Below are positions 44,183 to 51,881 of a stretch of DNA of 64,000 nucleotides, piece by piece. Each line of letters opens with the position of its first letter. Positions within the stretch are counted from its first letter, which is position 1. The stretch spans positions 99,004 to 163,003 of the forward strand of contig DKRV01000032.1 in assembly GCA_002472405.1 (NCBI GenBank), in the 5' to 3' direction. The position numbers and the translations under genes were made by a program. The notes below the pieces were generated by a model, which worked only from the letters and a program-made list of their open reading frames with translations, made no database searches and was not told the DNA's origin. The stretch is from Clostridiales bacterium UBA7273 (GTDB lineage: Bacteria > Bacillota > Clostridia > Oscillospirales > Oscillospiraceae).

Positions 44183-44269
44183 AGCTTATCCTTTACAATT
44201 AAAATATAATATTACCGCAGACCGGGCGTCCACGATCAAAACTAATGTATTTTACCATACCAAAACGCA

Positions 44270-44317
44270 TTTGACAATTAACAAATGACAAATTGTGCGC
44301 CCGGAGGCGCTTATAAT
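44270..44317 (+). promoter_or_regulatory. Spo0A-type promoter region of spoIIGA: two 0A-like boxes and a long-spaced promoter
   Basis: TTTGACAAT (44270-44278) and AATGACAAA (44284-44292) each match the reverse 0A box TTYGACAAA with one or two differences and are 14 bases apart. ATGACA (44285-44290) could act as -35 with TATAAT (44312-44317) at 21 bases, like the unusual 22-base spacing of the B. subtilis spoIIG promoter, which needs phosphorylated Spo0A. Transcription would then start at or next to the ATG (44324). Confidence 0.55.
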
Positions 44318-44323
44318 TTCGTT

Positions 44324-45142
44324 ATGGACATCATTTACATAGACCGGCTGTTTTTTCTTAACCTCGTTCTCGATTATCTTATCGTCTTATGCTCGGCACG
44401 GCTTTGCGGAATAAGGCTACGCCGGGCAAGGTACGCCGCCGCTGCCGTTTTCGGCGCGCTCTACGCCGTGCTCAGTCTGCTTCCGGGACTTGATTTTTTT
44501 AAGCTCTGGCCGGTTAAGCTCATATGCGGCCTACTTATGGCGCTGATCGCCTTCGGCGGCGAGGATAAGCTTTGGCGCTGCTGCCTTACTTTTTTTGCCG
44601 TTTCCGCATTATTCGGCGGAGCCGTCTGGGCAATATCGCTGCAAAACGGCGGAAGCTTCGGCTCGGGAGCGTACATACCGGTTTCGCTTCCGGTGCTGAC
44701 TTTGTCATTTGCGCTTATTTATGCAGTTTTGAGCTTTGTGTTCCGCAGGAGCGTAAAAAGTGCCGACGCCTGCGTTTCGGATGTTGAGGTTGAATTTATG
44801 GGAAGGCGTGTTTTTCTTCGCTGCCTGCATGACAGCGGCAACGCGCTTTTCGATCCCGTGAGCGGCGACAATGTGCTGATAGCACCGGCGGCTCGTCTGG
44901 CTCCGCTGTTTCCCGGCTGCGAGGATGAGCTTTCGGGCACAGACTGCACAAGGCTCGTCTCCCTGCCGCAGCTTTCGGGAAAAATGCGGCTTATACCGTA
45001 CAGCGCCGTCGGCACAGAGTCCGGCATGCTGGCTGCGTTCAGGCCGGACGCTGTTTTTGTTGACGGACGGCAGCGCGACGATGTGATAGTTGCCATATCC
45101 CCCACTCCGCTCGGCGGATACGGGTTTGATTCGCTTATATGA
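44324..45142 (+). CDS. spoIIGA: Sigma-E processing peptidase SpoIIGA
   Basis: A 272-residue membrane aspartic protease that cleaves pro-sigma-E in the mother cell after septum formation. Five hydrophobic segments fill residues 1-~150 (MDIIYIDRLFFLNLVLDYLI first). The soluble domain has the catalytic DSGN in RCLHDSGNALFDPVSG. B. subtilis SpoIIGA is about 309 residues, so this is a shorter form. The start is ATG 44324; the GGAGG at 44303-44307 is 16 bases away, too far for normal use. sigE follows after 13 bases, the standard spoIIG operon. Confidence 0.95.
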   Translation: MDIIYIDRLFFLNLVLDYLIVLCSARLCGIRLRRARYAAAAVFGALYAVLSLLPGLDFFKLWPVKLICGLLMALIAFGGEDKLWRCCLTFFAVSALFGGAVWAISLQNGGSFGSGAYIPVSLPVLTLSFALIYAVLSFVFRRSVKSADACVSDVEVEFMGRRVFLRCLHDSGNALFDPVSGDNVLIAPAARLAPLFPGCEDELSGTDCTRLVSLPQLSGKMRLIPYSAVGTESGMLAAFRPDAVFVDGRQRDDVIVAISPTPLGGYGFDSLI

Positions 45143-45155
45143 AAGGAGAACGAAT

Positions 45156-45863
45156 GTGGATATTATAAGCATTATTAAAGGCTGGCTTGAGCGGCATCTT
45201 CTGCCTGAAAAAGGTCTGTTTTACATAGGCGGCAGCGACACTCTGCCACCTCCGCTTGACAAGGCCAACGAAGAAAAGGCAATAATCGCAATGGAAAACG
45301 GCGACGAGTGCGCCAAAAAACTGCTTACGGAACATAATCTGCGCCTTGTCGTCTATATTTCGAGGCGGTTTGAGAATACCGGCGTTAACCTCGAGGATCT
45401 CATTTCCATAGGCACTATCGGACTTATAAAAGCAATAAACACCTTCCGCAGCGACAAGAACATAAAGCTCGCCACCTATGCTTCACGCTGCATCGAAAAT
45501 GAGATACTGATGCATCTGCGCAAGATCAGCAATCAGCGCAGCGAGGTGAGCTTTGACGAGCCGCTGAACACCGACTGGGACGGCAACGAGCTGCTGCTGT
45601 CGGATGTTCTCGGAACCGATGACGACGAGGTGAGCCGTCCGCTTGAGGACGATGCCGACCGTCAGATGCTTTTAAACGCGGTAAATTCCCTCGGAGACAG
45701 AGAAAAGAGCATAATAACCCTGCGCTTTGGCCTTGGCGGAGGAAGTGAATACACACAAAAGGAGGTAGCGGATATGATGGGCATTTCCCAAAGCTACATA
45801 AGCCGCCTTGAAAAGCGCATAATCCACCGCCTGAAACGCGAAATTATACGCCAGCTCCAGTAA
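45156..45863 (+). CDS. sigE: Sporulation sigma factor SigE (pro-form)
   Basis: A 235-residue sigma-70 family protein. The start is GTG 45156, 7 bases after AAAGGAG; an ATG two bases earlier is out of frame and hits a stop. An amphipathic pro-sequence of roughly 20 residues precedes the conserved FYIGGSDTLPPPL, the region where SpoIIGA cuts. Region 2 (HNLRLVVYISRRFENTGVNLEDLISIGTIGLIKA), SEVSFDEPLNTDWDGNELLLSDVLG and region 4 (QKEVADMMGISQSYISRLEKR) are near identical to Bacillus SigE. It drives early mother-cell genes. No sigG gene follows. Confidence 0.97.
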   Translation: MDIISIIKGWLERHLLPEKGLFYIGGSDTLPPPLDKANEEKAIIAMENGDECAKKLLTEHNLRLVVYISRRFENTGVNLEDLISIGTIGLIKAINTFRSDKNIKLATYASRCIENEILMHLRKISNQRSEVSFDEPLNTDWDGNELLLSDVLGTDDDEVSRPLEDDADRQMLLNAVNSLGDREKSIITLRFGLGGGSEYTQKEVADMMGISQSYISRLEKRIIHRLKREIIRQLQ

Positions 45864-45919
45864 ATAGTATCTGTCCCTTTTAAAACTAAAAAACTTTTGT
45901 TTATACATCGCATAATTTG

Positions 45920-45948
45920 TTGACAATTTGTAACCAACGGTGTAAATT
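45920..45948 (+). promoter_or_regulatory. Promoter of the SLH-protein gene
   Basis: TTGACA (45920-45925), 17 bases, TAAATT (45943-45948). The predicted leader is about 58 bases and ends with AAGGAG 6 bases before the ATG at 46013. Confidence 0.7.
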
Positions 45949-46012
45949 ATGTTTGTGGAATAAGCTGCACCGCAGCTATATAATAACGTGTTTTTTAAGA
46001 AGGAGAAACAAC

Positions 46013-47143
46013 ATGAAAAGATCAACAAAACTGATCAGCTTGCTTCTTGCGGTTCTGATGATCGCCGCTCTTCTGCCCACTGCGGCTCTCGCCGACGATG
46101 CTGACACACAGTCCATCGGTGATACCGTCGGCAGCGTCGTTGACACCGTAAACGGCATCAAGCTCCCCACTTATCTGGTTTACTGCTCTCTGATGAGCAA
46201 GCTGCCTGCAAGCGGCGCTCAGGTAACACTCACCAATAACCTTACCGGCGAGGCCAGCACATACACCGCTAACCTGCTCGGTCTTGCTCTTATCCCCAAG
46301 AGCATTGTCGGCGTATACACTGTTGCAGCTACCTGCGACGGCCCCATCTCCGGCATAAAGTACAGCACCCTGCCCGGCATCAAGTGGTCCTTCAGTGCAA
46401 AGTTTGATTACGACAAGCTCATCCTCTACCCCATGCTCAACATCGGCCTTAACTACACCGATCACTTTGCATACATGATAGGCTACAAAGACGGCACCGT
46501 TCGTCCCAACGCCAACATCACCCGTGCCGAGGTCGCAACCATTCTCTACCGTCTTATGACTCCCGAGACCCGCGCAAAGTACCAGAGCACTTCCAGCACC
46601 CTTAAGGACATCAACGCAAACAGCTGGTGCAACAAAGAGGTCTGCACCCTCGTCAAGGCCGGCGTTATCTCCGGCTACAACGACGGCTACTTCCGTCCCA
46701 ACAAGAATGTCACCCGTGCCGAGTTCTCCGCTATGATCGCTCGTCTGTTCTCCGTCTCCTACGTCGGCAACAACAAGTTTGAAGATCTCAACGGCCACTG
46801 GGCTGAGAAATACATGAACCTCCTTGCAAAGCTCGGCATCCTCAACGGCGATGCAAACGGCAATGCAAATCCCGACGATCTTCTGACCCGTGCTCAGACC
46901 GCAGCACTGTGCAACCGCCTCGTCGGCCGCAACTCCACCAGCAGCAGCATGAACGGCTGCACCGGCGTCAAGGGCTGGCCCGACAACGCAAATTCCGCAT
47001 GGTACTATGCAGACATCCTCGAGGCTACCAACGCACACAACTACACTTGGACGCTCAACGTTAAGAACGTTGTCAGCGGCGAGTTCGTCATCACCGAGCA
47101 GTGGACCAACATCCGCACCGACGCTCCCGACTGGACCAAGTAA
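46013..47143 (+). CDS. Secreted S-layer-homology (SLH) domain protein
   Basis: A 376-residue exported protein. The start is ATG 46013 (AAGGAG site); the signal peptide is KRSTKLISLLLAVLMIAALL with cleavage after ALA, giving a mature start at DDAD. Residues ~45-110 look like a small beta domain (GAQVTLTNNLTGE, GVYTVAAT). Three SLH repeats follow: IGYKDGTVRPNANITRAEV, ISGYNDGYFRPNKNVTRAEF and LNGDANGNANPDDLLTRAQ. SLH repeats bind pyruvylated wall polysaccharide. Codon choice is extreme (almost only CGT for Arg, C-ending codons), unlike most neighbours, so the protein is probably very abundant. It ends in a strong terminator. Confidence 0.9.
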   Translation: MKRSTKLISLLLAVLMIAALLPTAALADDADTQSIGDTVGSVVDTVNGIKLPTYLVYCSLMSKLPASGAQVTLTNNLTGEASTYTANLLGLALIPKSIVGVYTVAATCDGPISGIKYSTLPGIKWSFSAKFDYDKLILYPMLNIGLNYTDHFAYMIGYKDGTVRPNANITRAEVATILYRLMTPETRAKYQSTSSTLKDINANSWCNKEVCTLVKAGVISGYNDGYFRPNKNVTRAEFSAMIARLFSVSYVGNNKFEDLNGHWAEKYMNLLAKLGILNGDANGNANPDDLLTRAQTAALCNRLVGRNSTSSSMNGCTGVKGWPDNANSAWYYADILEATNAHNYTWTLNVKNVVSGEFVITEQWTNIRTDAPDWTK

Positions 47144-47160
47144 TTTGAGTTTATAAGCAC

Positions 47161-47191
47161 AAAAAATCCCGACCGACAGTCGGGATTTTTT
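47161..47191. terminator. Bidirectional terminator between the SLH gene and rqcP
   Basis: AAAATCCCGAC (47163-47173) pairs with GTCGGGATTTT (47179-47189) around a 5-base loop, flanked by A and T runs on both sides, so it serves both convergent genes. Confidence 0.92.
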
Positions 47192-47201
47192 TATTGCCTA
47201 T

Positions 47202-47447
47202 TCAGCTTTCCAGCTCCTTATACATCGCAGGAGCTTCCTCTTTTTTTGCCGTCTCGTTTACAGACAGCACCTCGACTTTAAGCTTACGCTGGCCGAAGGC
47301 GACCTCTATAACGTCGCCGATCTTGACCTGGTAGCTCGCCTTGACCTGACGGCCGTTTACGCTCACGCGCTCGGCATCGCAGGCGTCGTTGGCAACGCTT
47401 CTGCGCTTTATAAGCCGCGAAACCTTAAGGTATTTATCAAGTCTCAT
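47202..47447 (-). CDS. rqcP: S4-domain ribosome quality-control protein RqcP
   Basis: An 81-residue S4 RNA-binding protein (B. subtilis YabO type, Hsp15-like): MRLDKYLKVSRLIKRRSVAN, VSVNGRQVKASYQVKIGD. RqcP helps RqcH add alanine tails to stalled nascent chains on 50S subunits. Start at ATG 47447 after AAAGGAG; the longer frame upstream lies in the hup terminator. In Bacilli and Clostridia the order is spoVB-mazG-hup-rqcP-yabP-yabQ; here mazG, yabP and yabQ are absent from the neighbourhood. Confidence 0.93.
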   Translation of the reverse strand: MRLDKYLKVSRLIKRRSVANDACDAERVSVNGRQVKASYQVKIGDVIEVAFGQRKLKVEVLSVNETAKKEEAPAMYKELES

Positions 47448-47473
47448 GATCTCATCTCCTTTAGCATGGCAAA

Positions 47474-47503
47474 ATTCCCACAATACTGACGTATCGTGGG
47501 AAT
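47474..47503 (-). terminator. Terminator or attenuator between hup and rqcP
   Basis: ATTCCCACAATAC (47474-47486) pairs with GTATCGTGGGAAT (47491-47503), one mismatch, 4-base loop, then TTTTGCC on the minus strand. The T run is short, so some read-through into rqcP is likely. Confidence 0.7.
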
Positions 47504-47531
47504 CATATCATAAAATATTAATGCTGTGCAA

Positions 47532-47807
47532 TTACTCTGCAACTGCGTCCTTGAGTGCCTTGCCTGCCTTGAAGAAAGGAACCTTGCTTGCAGGGATCTC
47601 GATCTCTTCGCGGGTCTTGGGGTTACGGCCGATACGAACGCCGCGCTCCTTAACATCAAAAACGCCAAAGCCAACCATCTGAACCTTTTCGCCGGATACC
47701 AGAGTCTCAACGATGGTATCAAATGCGGCGTTGACAGCCTTCTCGGAGTCCTTCTTGGAAAGACCGGTCTTCTCTGCGACGGCTGCTATAAGTTCTGCCT
47801 TATTCAT
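47532..47807 (-). CDS. hup: HU-family DNA-binding protein
   Basis: A 91-residue nucleoid protein: MNKAELIAAVAEKTGLSKKDSEKAV, VSGEKVQMVGFGVFDVKER and the arm GRNPKTREEIEIPASKVPFFKAGKALK. It binds and bends DNA as a dimer. The start is ATG 47807 after TAGGAGG; the nine codons upstream are leader. Its leader holds a GC-rich hairpin. It lies between the SpoVB-like gene and rqcP. Confidence 0.97.
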   Translation of the reverse strand: MNKAELIAAVAEKTGLSKKDSEKAVNAAFDTIVETLVSGEKVQMVGFGVFDVKERGVRIGRNPKTREEIEIPASKVPFFKAGKALKDAVAE

Positions 47808-47853
47808 GTGTAATCCTCCTAATTTATGCGGCATAAAAGCCTTTTCTATATAG

Positions 47854-47881
47854 CCCGGTGCGCCGATTGCGCCGTGCCGGG
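47854..47881 (-). other. GC-rich hairpin in the hup leader
   Basis: CCCGG (47854-47858) pairs with CCGGG (47877-47881), and an inner GCGC/GCGC helix fits inside. No T run follows on the minus strand, so it is more likely a leader structure or weak stop for the upstream flippase than a proper terminator. The remaining ~110 bases up to 47992 are AT-rich and probably hold the hup promoter (a TTGATA with a weak -10), which I could not fix. Confidence 0.45.
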
Positions 47882-47992
47882 TTATTTACAATGAACATGC
47901 GCCTCGCGGCGCGGATTAAAACTTATCACAAAATGCTGCAAATATCAAGTATTTTTTCGGAAAAAACCAATTTTTTCAGGAGAGCTTTGCGA

Positions 47993-49600
47993 TCAGCCCA
48001 TGTGCAGCAGCTTTGCGATCTTCTCGCCCTTGGGGATAAGCTTCATATCCTCCGTGGTTATTACGCGAAGCTTTATGACCGACACCGCGTAAACTATTAC
48101 AGCAACGCCGATGGCAACGCACATAACAAGCGCCATCATGATCCTGCTGTCGGACGAAAGGAGCATCATTCCGCCGTAATACACCGCAAGCGCTATGACG
48201 CCCATGATAACGCTGGGCACGGCAGGACGGACGAAGATATTCTTCATCGACAGCCCCTTTTCAAAGCTGCGGTTAATGAATATAAGATTCAAAACGCACA
48301 TTGTCACATAGCAGCATATCGTTCCGATCGCGGCGCCGTAGATGTTTACAGACGGGATCGCGACTATAAACCAGTTTATCGTGATCTTCACAAGGCCGCC
48401 GGCGACGATAGAATAAAGCGTAAGCCGCTCCTTGCCCGTTGCCTGAAGAACGGCCGTGCTCATAAGTGAGAAGCACACAAACACCGATGCAACGCCAAGC
48501 AGGCACAGCAGCAGCGGTCCGGACTCGTGGGCATTGGGGTAGATAACGTTCATTATGGGCTCGCACAGGACAGCAAGGCCGACGCCCATGGGCAAGGCTA
48601 TCGCCATCGCTATGCGCAGTGAGTCCTCCGATATCTTTCCTGCCTCTCCCCTTGCGTTCATTACAAGCTTTGCTGAGATCGCCGGAACGATGGATACCGT
48701 CAGCGGAGTAATGAATGCCGCCGGCAGGTTAAACAGGGTCTGTGCCTTTCCGTAAACGCCGTACAGGGTCTTTGCGTGCGAGTAAGTGTATCCGACAGCG
48801 CTCTGGAGTCTCGTCATGCACAGGCCTGCGTCAATAAGATTGATAAGCGACAGCGCAACGGAGCCGAGCGCAATAGGGATACCTATGCTCAGCAGGTTTT
48901 TGAATATCGTTCCGGCGCTTTCCGGAACATCGGGCTGCGCAACGCTGTCAAAGCGGTAGTTGCGCATTTTGTATATGAGCATGTACAGCAAGGCGGCAAG
49001 CGAGCCAACGGTCACGCCGAATATGGCGCCTGCGACCGCAACGGGCTTATCATAGCCTGCCTTTATCAGGTATGCCGCGAGGGCAAGTCCTGCCGCAACC
49101 TTGGCCAGAACCTCGAGTATCTGGCTGATAGTAGTCGGGGTCATGTTGCCGTAGCCCTGAGTCAGGCCCCTGTAGGTTGCGGTAACGCAGCACAGAAGCA
49201 CCGCCGGTGCGAGAGCCTGGATGCTGAAAGCGGCATCGGGACTGTTTATAAGAGTGTTTGCAAGCCAGTCGGGGAACACGAACATTACCGTCGAGCAGAC
49301 CGCGCCGAGGACAAAGAATGTCCACCATGCCACGCGATATGTACGGCGTGCCTGCATCTGCAGTCCGCGAGTCTGCGCCGCGCTTATCATGCGCGAAAGC
49401 GCCACCGGAAAGCCCGCCGTCGCAAGCGTCAGAAACAGGCTGTAAACATAATAAGCCTGAAGGAACAGACCGTATCCGTCGTCGCCGAGCATATTGCCCA
49501 GGGGGATCTTATACAATGCGCCGAGGATCTTCATTATTATAACGCCGGCGGTCATTATTGCTGCGCCGTGCAGATAATTCTGCTGTTTTGCTTTTGCCAC
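47993..49600 (-). CDS. SpoVB/MurJ-type polysaccharide flippase (MOP superfamily)
   Basis: A 535-residue membrane protein with about 14 hydrophobic segments. It begins with the family pattern KQQNYLHGAAIMTAGVIIMKILGALYKIPL and contains RMISAAQTRG and LQATGKERLTLYSIVAGGLVKI. SpoVB-type proteins flip lipid-linked cell-wall or cortex precursors; MurJ and teichoic-acid flippases are relatives, so the cargo is open. Position next to hup-rqcP favours the SpoVB subgroup. I choose GTG 49600 (7 bases after GGAGG) over TTG 49603. Confidence 0.9.
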   Translation of the reverse strand: MAKAKQQNYLHGAAIMTAGVIIMKILGALYKIPLGNMLGDDGYGLFLQAYYVYSLFLTLATAGFPVALSRMISAAQTRGLQMQARRTYRVAWWTFFVLGAVCSTVMFVFPDWLANTLINSPDAAFSIQALAPAVLLCCVTATYRGLTQGYGNMTPTTISQILEVLAKVAAGLALAAYLIKAGYDKPVAVAGAIFGVTVGSLAALLYMLIYKMRNYRFDSVAQPDVPESAGTIFKNLLSIGIPIALGSVALSLINLIDAGLCMTRLQSAVGYTYSHAKTLYGVYGKAQTLFNLPAAFITPLTVSIVPAISAKLVMNARGEAGKISEDSLRIAMAIALPMGVGLAVLCEPIMNVIYPNAHESGPLLLCLLGVASVFVCFSLMSTAVLQATGKERLTLYSIVAGGLVKITINWFIVAIPSVNIYGAAIGTICCYVTMCVLNLIFINRSFEKGLSMKNIFVRPAVPSVIMGVIALAVYYGGMMLLSSDSRIMMALVMCVAIGVAVIVYAVSVIKLRVITTEDMKLIPKGEKIAKLLHMG

Positions 49601-49646
49601 CAAAAGGCCTCCAATCCTGTAGAAAGAGTCGTTTTCAGACTTTGAA

Positions 49647-49675
49647 ACTATATACTATAAGAGCAAATAAATCAA
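49647..49675 (-). promoter_or_regulatory. Promoter of the SpoVB-like gene, overlapping the upstream terminator
   Basis: On the minus strand TTGATT (49675-49670), 17 bases, TATAGT (49652-49647). The -35 is inside the downstream arm of the terminator at 49669-49701. Confidence 0.55.
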
Positions 49676-49701
49676 GGGAATTCTGTAAATTCCCTTGATT
49701 T
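49669..49701 (-). terminator. Terminator after the MBL-fold gene
   Basis: A perfect 14-bp stem (49669-49682 with 49688-49701), 5-base loop, then TATTTGCTCT on the minus strand. It lies 24 bases past the stop at 49725 and ends the murC-MBL unit. Confidence 0.8.
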
Positions 49702-49724
49702 AAAACAGCTGTTTCATTTAATTT

Positions 49725-50357
49725 TTACATTTTTCCGGGCATGAATTTGAGCACAGCTACCTGGGCCGGAGTGTCTTTATCTATCGATATCGTGTTCGTA
49801 TCATAAAAATGAACTATCGGCAAAGGCATATACTGATCCGTAAACGCCGTCACTCTTTCCATGCGGCGGCTGCCGCAGCCGTCATGCGCATAGTGCATCG
49901 GGATAACAACGTTTGCACACAGCTCATCTGCCAGAGGCTTGGTTTTGTCGCTGGGCATTGCGCGAAAGCCGCCGGCGTTTATCATAAGGACATCGGCTCC
50001 GAACAGCATGTCCTTCTCAGCATCCGTCAGGAAGCTGCCGTGGTCGCCCATATGGACGAGCTTGAACCCGTCCCAATTTATAATATGTATCTTGTTTTTT
50101 CCGCGCAGGCTGCCATAGCTTGTGTCGTGAAAGGTATCTATCACCGTCACTTCATACGGGCACTCTCTCGCCGTGCCGGAGAGCTTGACTCCGGCGCGGT
50201 AATTGTGTCCGCGGTGCTCATGGCTGCACAAGACGGCATCTGCGCTCGTGCTCATGGGCGGATAGTTTGCATTCGTAAGATCATAAGGGTCTATAACAAG
50301 ACTGTATCCGTCATGGCTTATCTTAAAGCAGGAATGTCCGAGCCAGCTTATCTGCAT
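49725..50357 (-). CDS. Metallo-beta-lactamase-fold hydrolase, UPF0173-like, with altered metal motif
   Basis: A 210-residue protein starting MQISWLGHSCFKISHDGYSLVIDPY, the usual opening of the UlaG/UPF0173 branch. The expected HxHxDH zinc motif reads HEHRGH (residues 46-51): Gly50 replaces the Asp that normally binds the second zinc. Other ligands seem present (MGDHGSFL, PMHYAHDG). Function of the family is unknown in most members. It starts 14 bases after murC (GGAG site) and probably shares its transcript. Confidence 0.85.
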   Translation of the reverse strand: MQISWLGHSCFKISHDGYSLVIDPYDLTNANYPPMSTSADAVLCSHEHRGHNYRAGVKLSGTARECPYEVTVIDTFHDTSYGSLRGKNKIHIINWDGFKLVHMGDHGSFLTDAEKDMLFGADVLMINAGGFRAMPSDKTKPLADELCANVVIPMHYAHDGCGSRRMERVTAFTDQYMPLPIVHFYDTNTISIDKDTPAQVAVLKFMPGKM

Positions 50358-50371
50358 ATTTTTTCTCCGTT

Positions 50372-51754
50372 TCAGGTCTCGTAATCGTCGGCCAGCAGAT
50401 GCTCGCCGATTTTATACACGTTGCCGGCTCCGACCGTGAGGATAAGGTCGCCAGGCTGCGCGGTTTTGCGCAGATCGCGCTCGATCTCTTCAAAGGTCTT
50501 AAAGAATTTTGCACCCTCAATTTCCTCCGCGAGGTCTGCCGAGGAGATGCCGAGAATATTCTTTTCACGGGCGGCAAATATCTCCGCAAGGTACAGCACA
50601 TCCGGCCGGCGCAGCTGACGGACAAAATCGTGGAACAACGCCATCGTGCGCGTGTAGGTATGCGGCTGGAAAACAACTATCGTGCGCTTATATCCCAAGG
50701 CTTCGACAGCATCCAGAAGAGCCTTGAGCTCGCCCGGATGATGCGCATAATCGTCATACACATCCGCGCCGTTGAATTTGCCCTTAAACTCAAATCTTCT
50801 GCCCGCTCCGGAAAAACCGGCAAGGCCGTATTTTATTGCCGTCGGCTTTATTCCGAGGCAGATGCAGGCCGCGGCAGCCGCCAGAGCGTTCTTAAGGTTA
50901 TGCACACCCGGGACATGGATGTTCACCGTATCAAACAGTCTTCCCTTATACATTATATCAAACTTCGTAAGCGAACCGATACGGATAATGTTTTTGGCAT
51001 AAACATCGGCCTTTGAGGTAAGGCCAAAGGTCACAATATTGCGCTCAAGCCCCTTTACGGCATCCATGGTGTTCTCATCGTCGTGATTTACAACGACATA
51101 GCCGTCCTCGGGAACATGGCTTGCAAATTCGCGGAAGCTTTTCTTAATATCCTCAATGCCGGAGAAAAAGTCAAGGTGATCCTCCTCTATGTTGAGGATA
51201 ACGGCAATGGTTGGATAAAACGACAAAAACGAGTTATAATACTCGCACGACTCCATAACGATGGTATCGCCCGTTCCGACTCTGTGCCCTGCCTTGAGCA
51301 GCGGCAGCGTTCCGCCGATCATGACTGTGGGGTCTTTTTCGGCCGCCATAAGGATATGAGTGCACATGGAGGTGGTCGTAGTCTTGCCGTGGGTTCCGGC
51401 AATGCACAGGGCGTTTTTATAGCCCTTCATGATAGCGCCCCATGCCTGGGTGCGCTCAAACACGGGAATGCCCATCTCATGCGCGCGAACGACCTCGGGG
51501 TTTTCGTCATGCGCTGCGGCCGTGCGCACGACAAAATCAATGTCGCTTGTTATATTCGCCGCGTCATGGCCTATGGATATGACTATTCCTTTTTCGCGCA
51601 GATGCGAGGTTCGCTCGCTCTCTGCGATATCAGAGCCGCTTATTATAAGTCCTGCGTCGGAAAGCACCTCGGCCAGAGGCGACATGGAAACGCCGCCTAT
51701 GCCAATGAGATGACCTCTTTTTCCTCGCACTAAATATTCACTGAAATCCGGCAT
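50372..51754 (-). CDS. murC: UDP-N-acetylmuramate-L-alanine ligase
   Basis: A 460-residue Mur ligase that adds L-Ala to UDP-MurNAc, the first amino acid of the peptidoglycan stem. HLIGIGGVSMSPLAEVL opens the UDP-binding domain; AGTHGKTTTTSMC is the ATP loop, NIEEDHLDFF and DDYAHHPGELKALL the metal and substrate motifs. Start at ATG 51754, 6 bases after GGAG; the five codons upstream are leader. A strong promoter (TTGTCA-N17-TATAAT) overlaps the cca promoter. Confidence 0.97.
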   Translation of the reverse strand: MPDFSEYLVRGKRGHLIGIGGVSMSPLAEVLSDAGLIISGSDIAESERTSHLREKGIVISIGHDAANITSDIDFVVRTAAAHDENPEVVRAHEMGIPVFERTQAWGAIMKGYKNALCIAGTHGKTTTTSMCTHILMAAEKDPTVMIGGTLPLLKAGHRVGTGDTIVMESCEYYNSFLSFYPTIAVILNIEEDHLDFFSGIEDIKKSFREFASHVPEDGYVVVNHDDENTMDAVKGLERNIVTFGLTSKADVYAKNIIRIGSLTKFDIMYKGRLFDTVNIHVPGVHNLKNALAAAAACICLGIKPTAIKYGLAGFSGAGRRFEFKGKFNGADVYDDYAHHPGELKALLDAVEALGYKRTIVVFQPHTYTRTMALFHDFVRQLRRPDVLYLAEIFAAREKNILGISSADLAEEIEGAKFFKTFEEIERDLRKTAQPGDLILTVGAGNVYKIGEHLLADDYET

Positions 51755-51815
51755 AATTTCTCCAATCACGCTTTATATTAACAATTTGATGTTGATGTTG
51801 CATTTAGCAAATGAT

Positions 51816-51844
51816 ATTATAATACTGTAAAGTCAACTTGACAA
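51816..51844 (-). promoter_or_regulatory. Sigma-A promoter for murC
   Basis: On the minus strand TTGTCA (51844-51839), 17 bases, TATAAT (51821-51816). The leader is about 55 bases. The -35 shares bases 51839-51843 with the -35 of the divergent cca promoter. Confidence 0.75.
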
Positions 51845-51865
51845 GAATTAAAATATTTGTACATA
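51838..51865 (+). promoter_or_regulatory. Promoter for the cca-udg-GNAT operon
   Basis: TTGACA (51838-51843), 16 bases, TACATA (51860-51865). Transcription would begin near 51872, about 10 bases before ATG 51882 and next to TTG 51873, so the AGGA at 51867-51870 would not be in the mRNA. A weaker call than the murC promoter. Confidence 0.5.
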
Positions 51866-51881
51866 CAGGAACTTGATCACT

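Noticed and set aside
47854..47881. Intrinsic terminator of the SpoVB-like gene
   Set aside because: The hairpin is GC-rich but is followed by CTATATAG instead of a T run on the relevant strand, so it is listed only as a leader structure.
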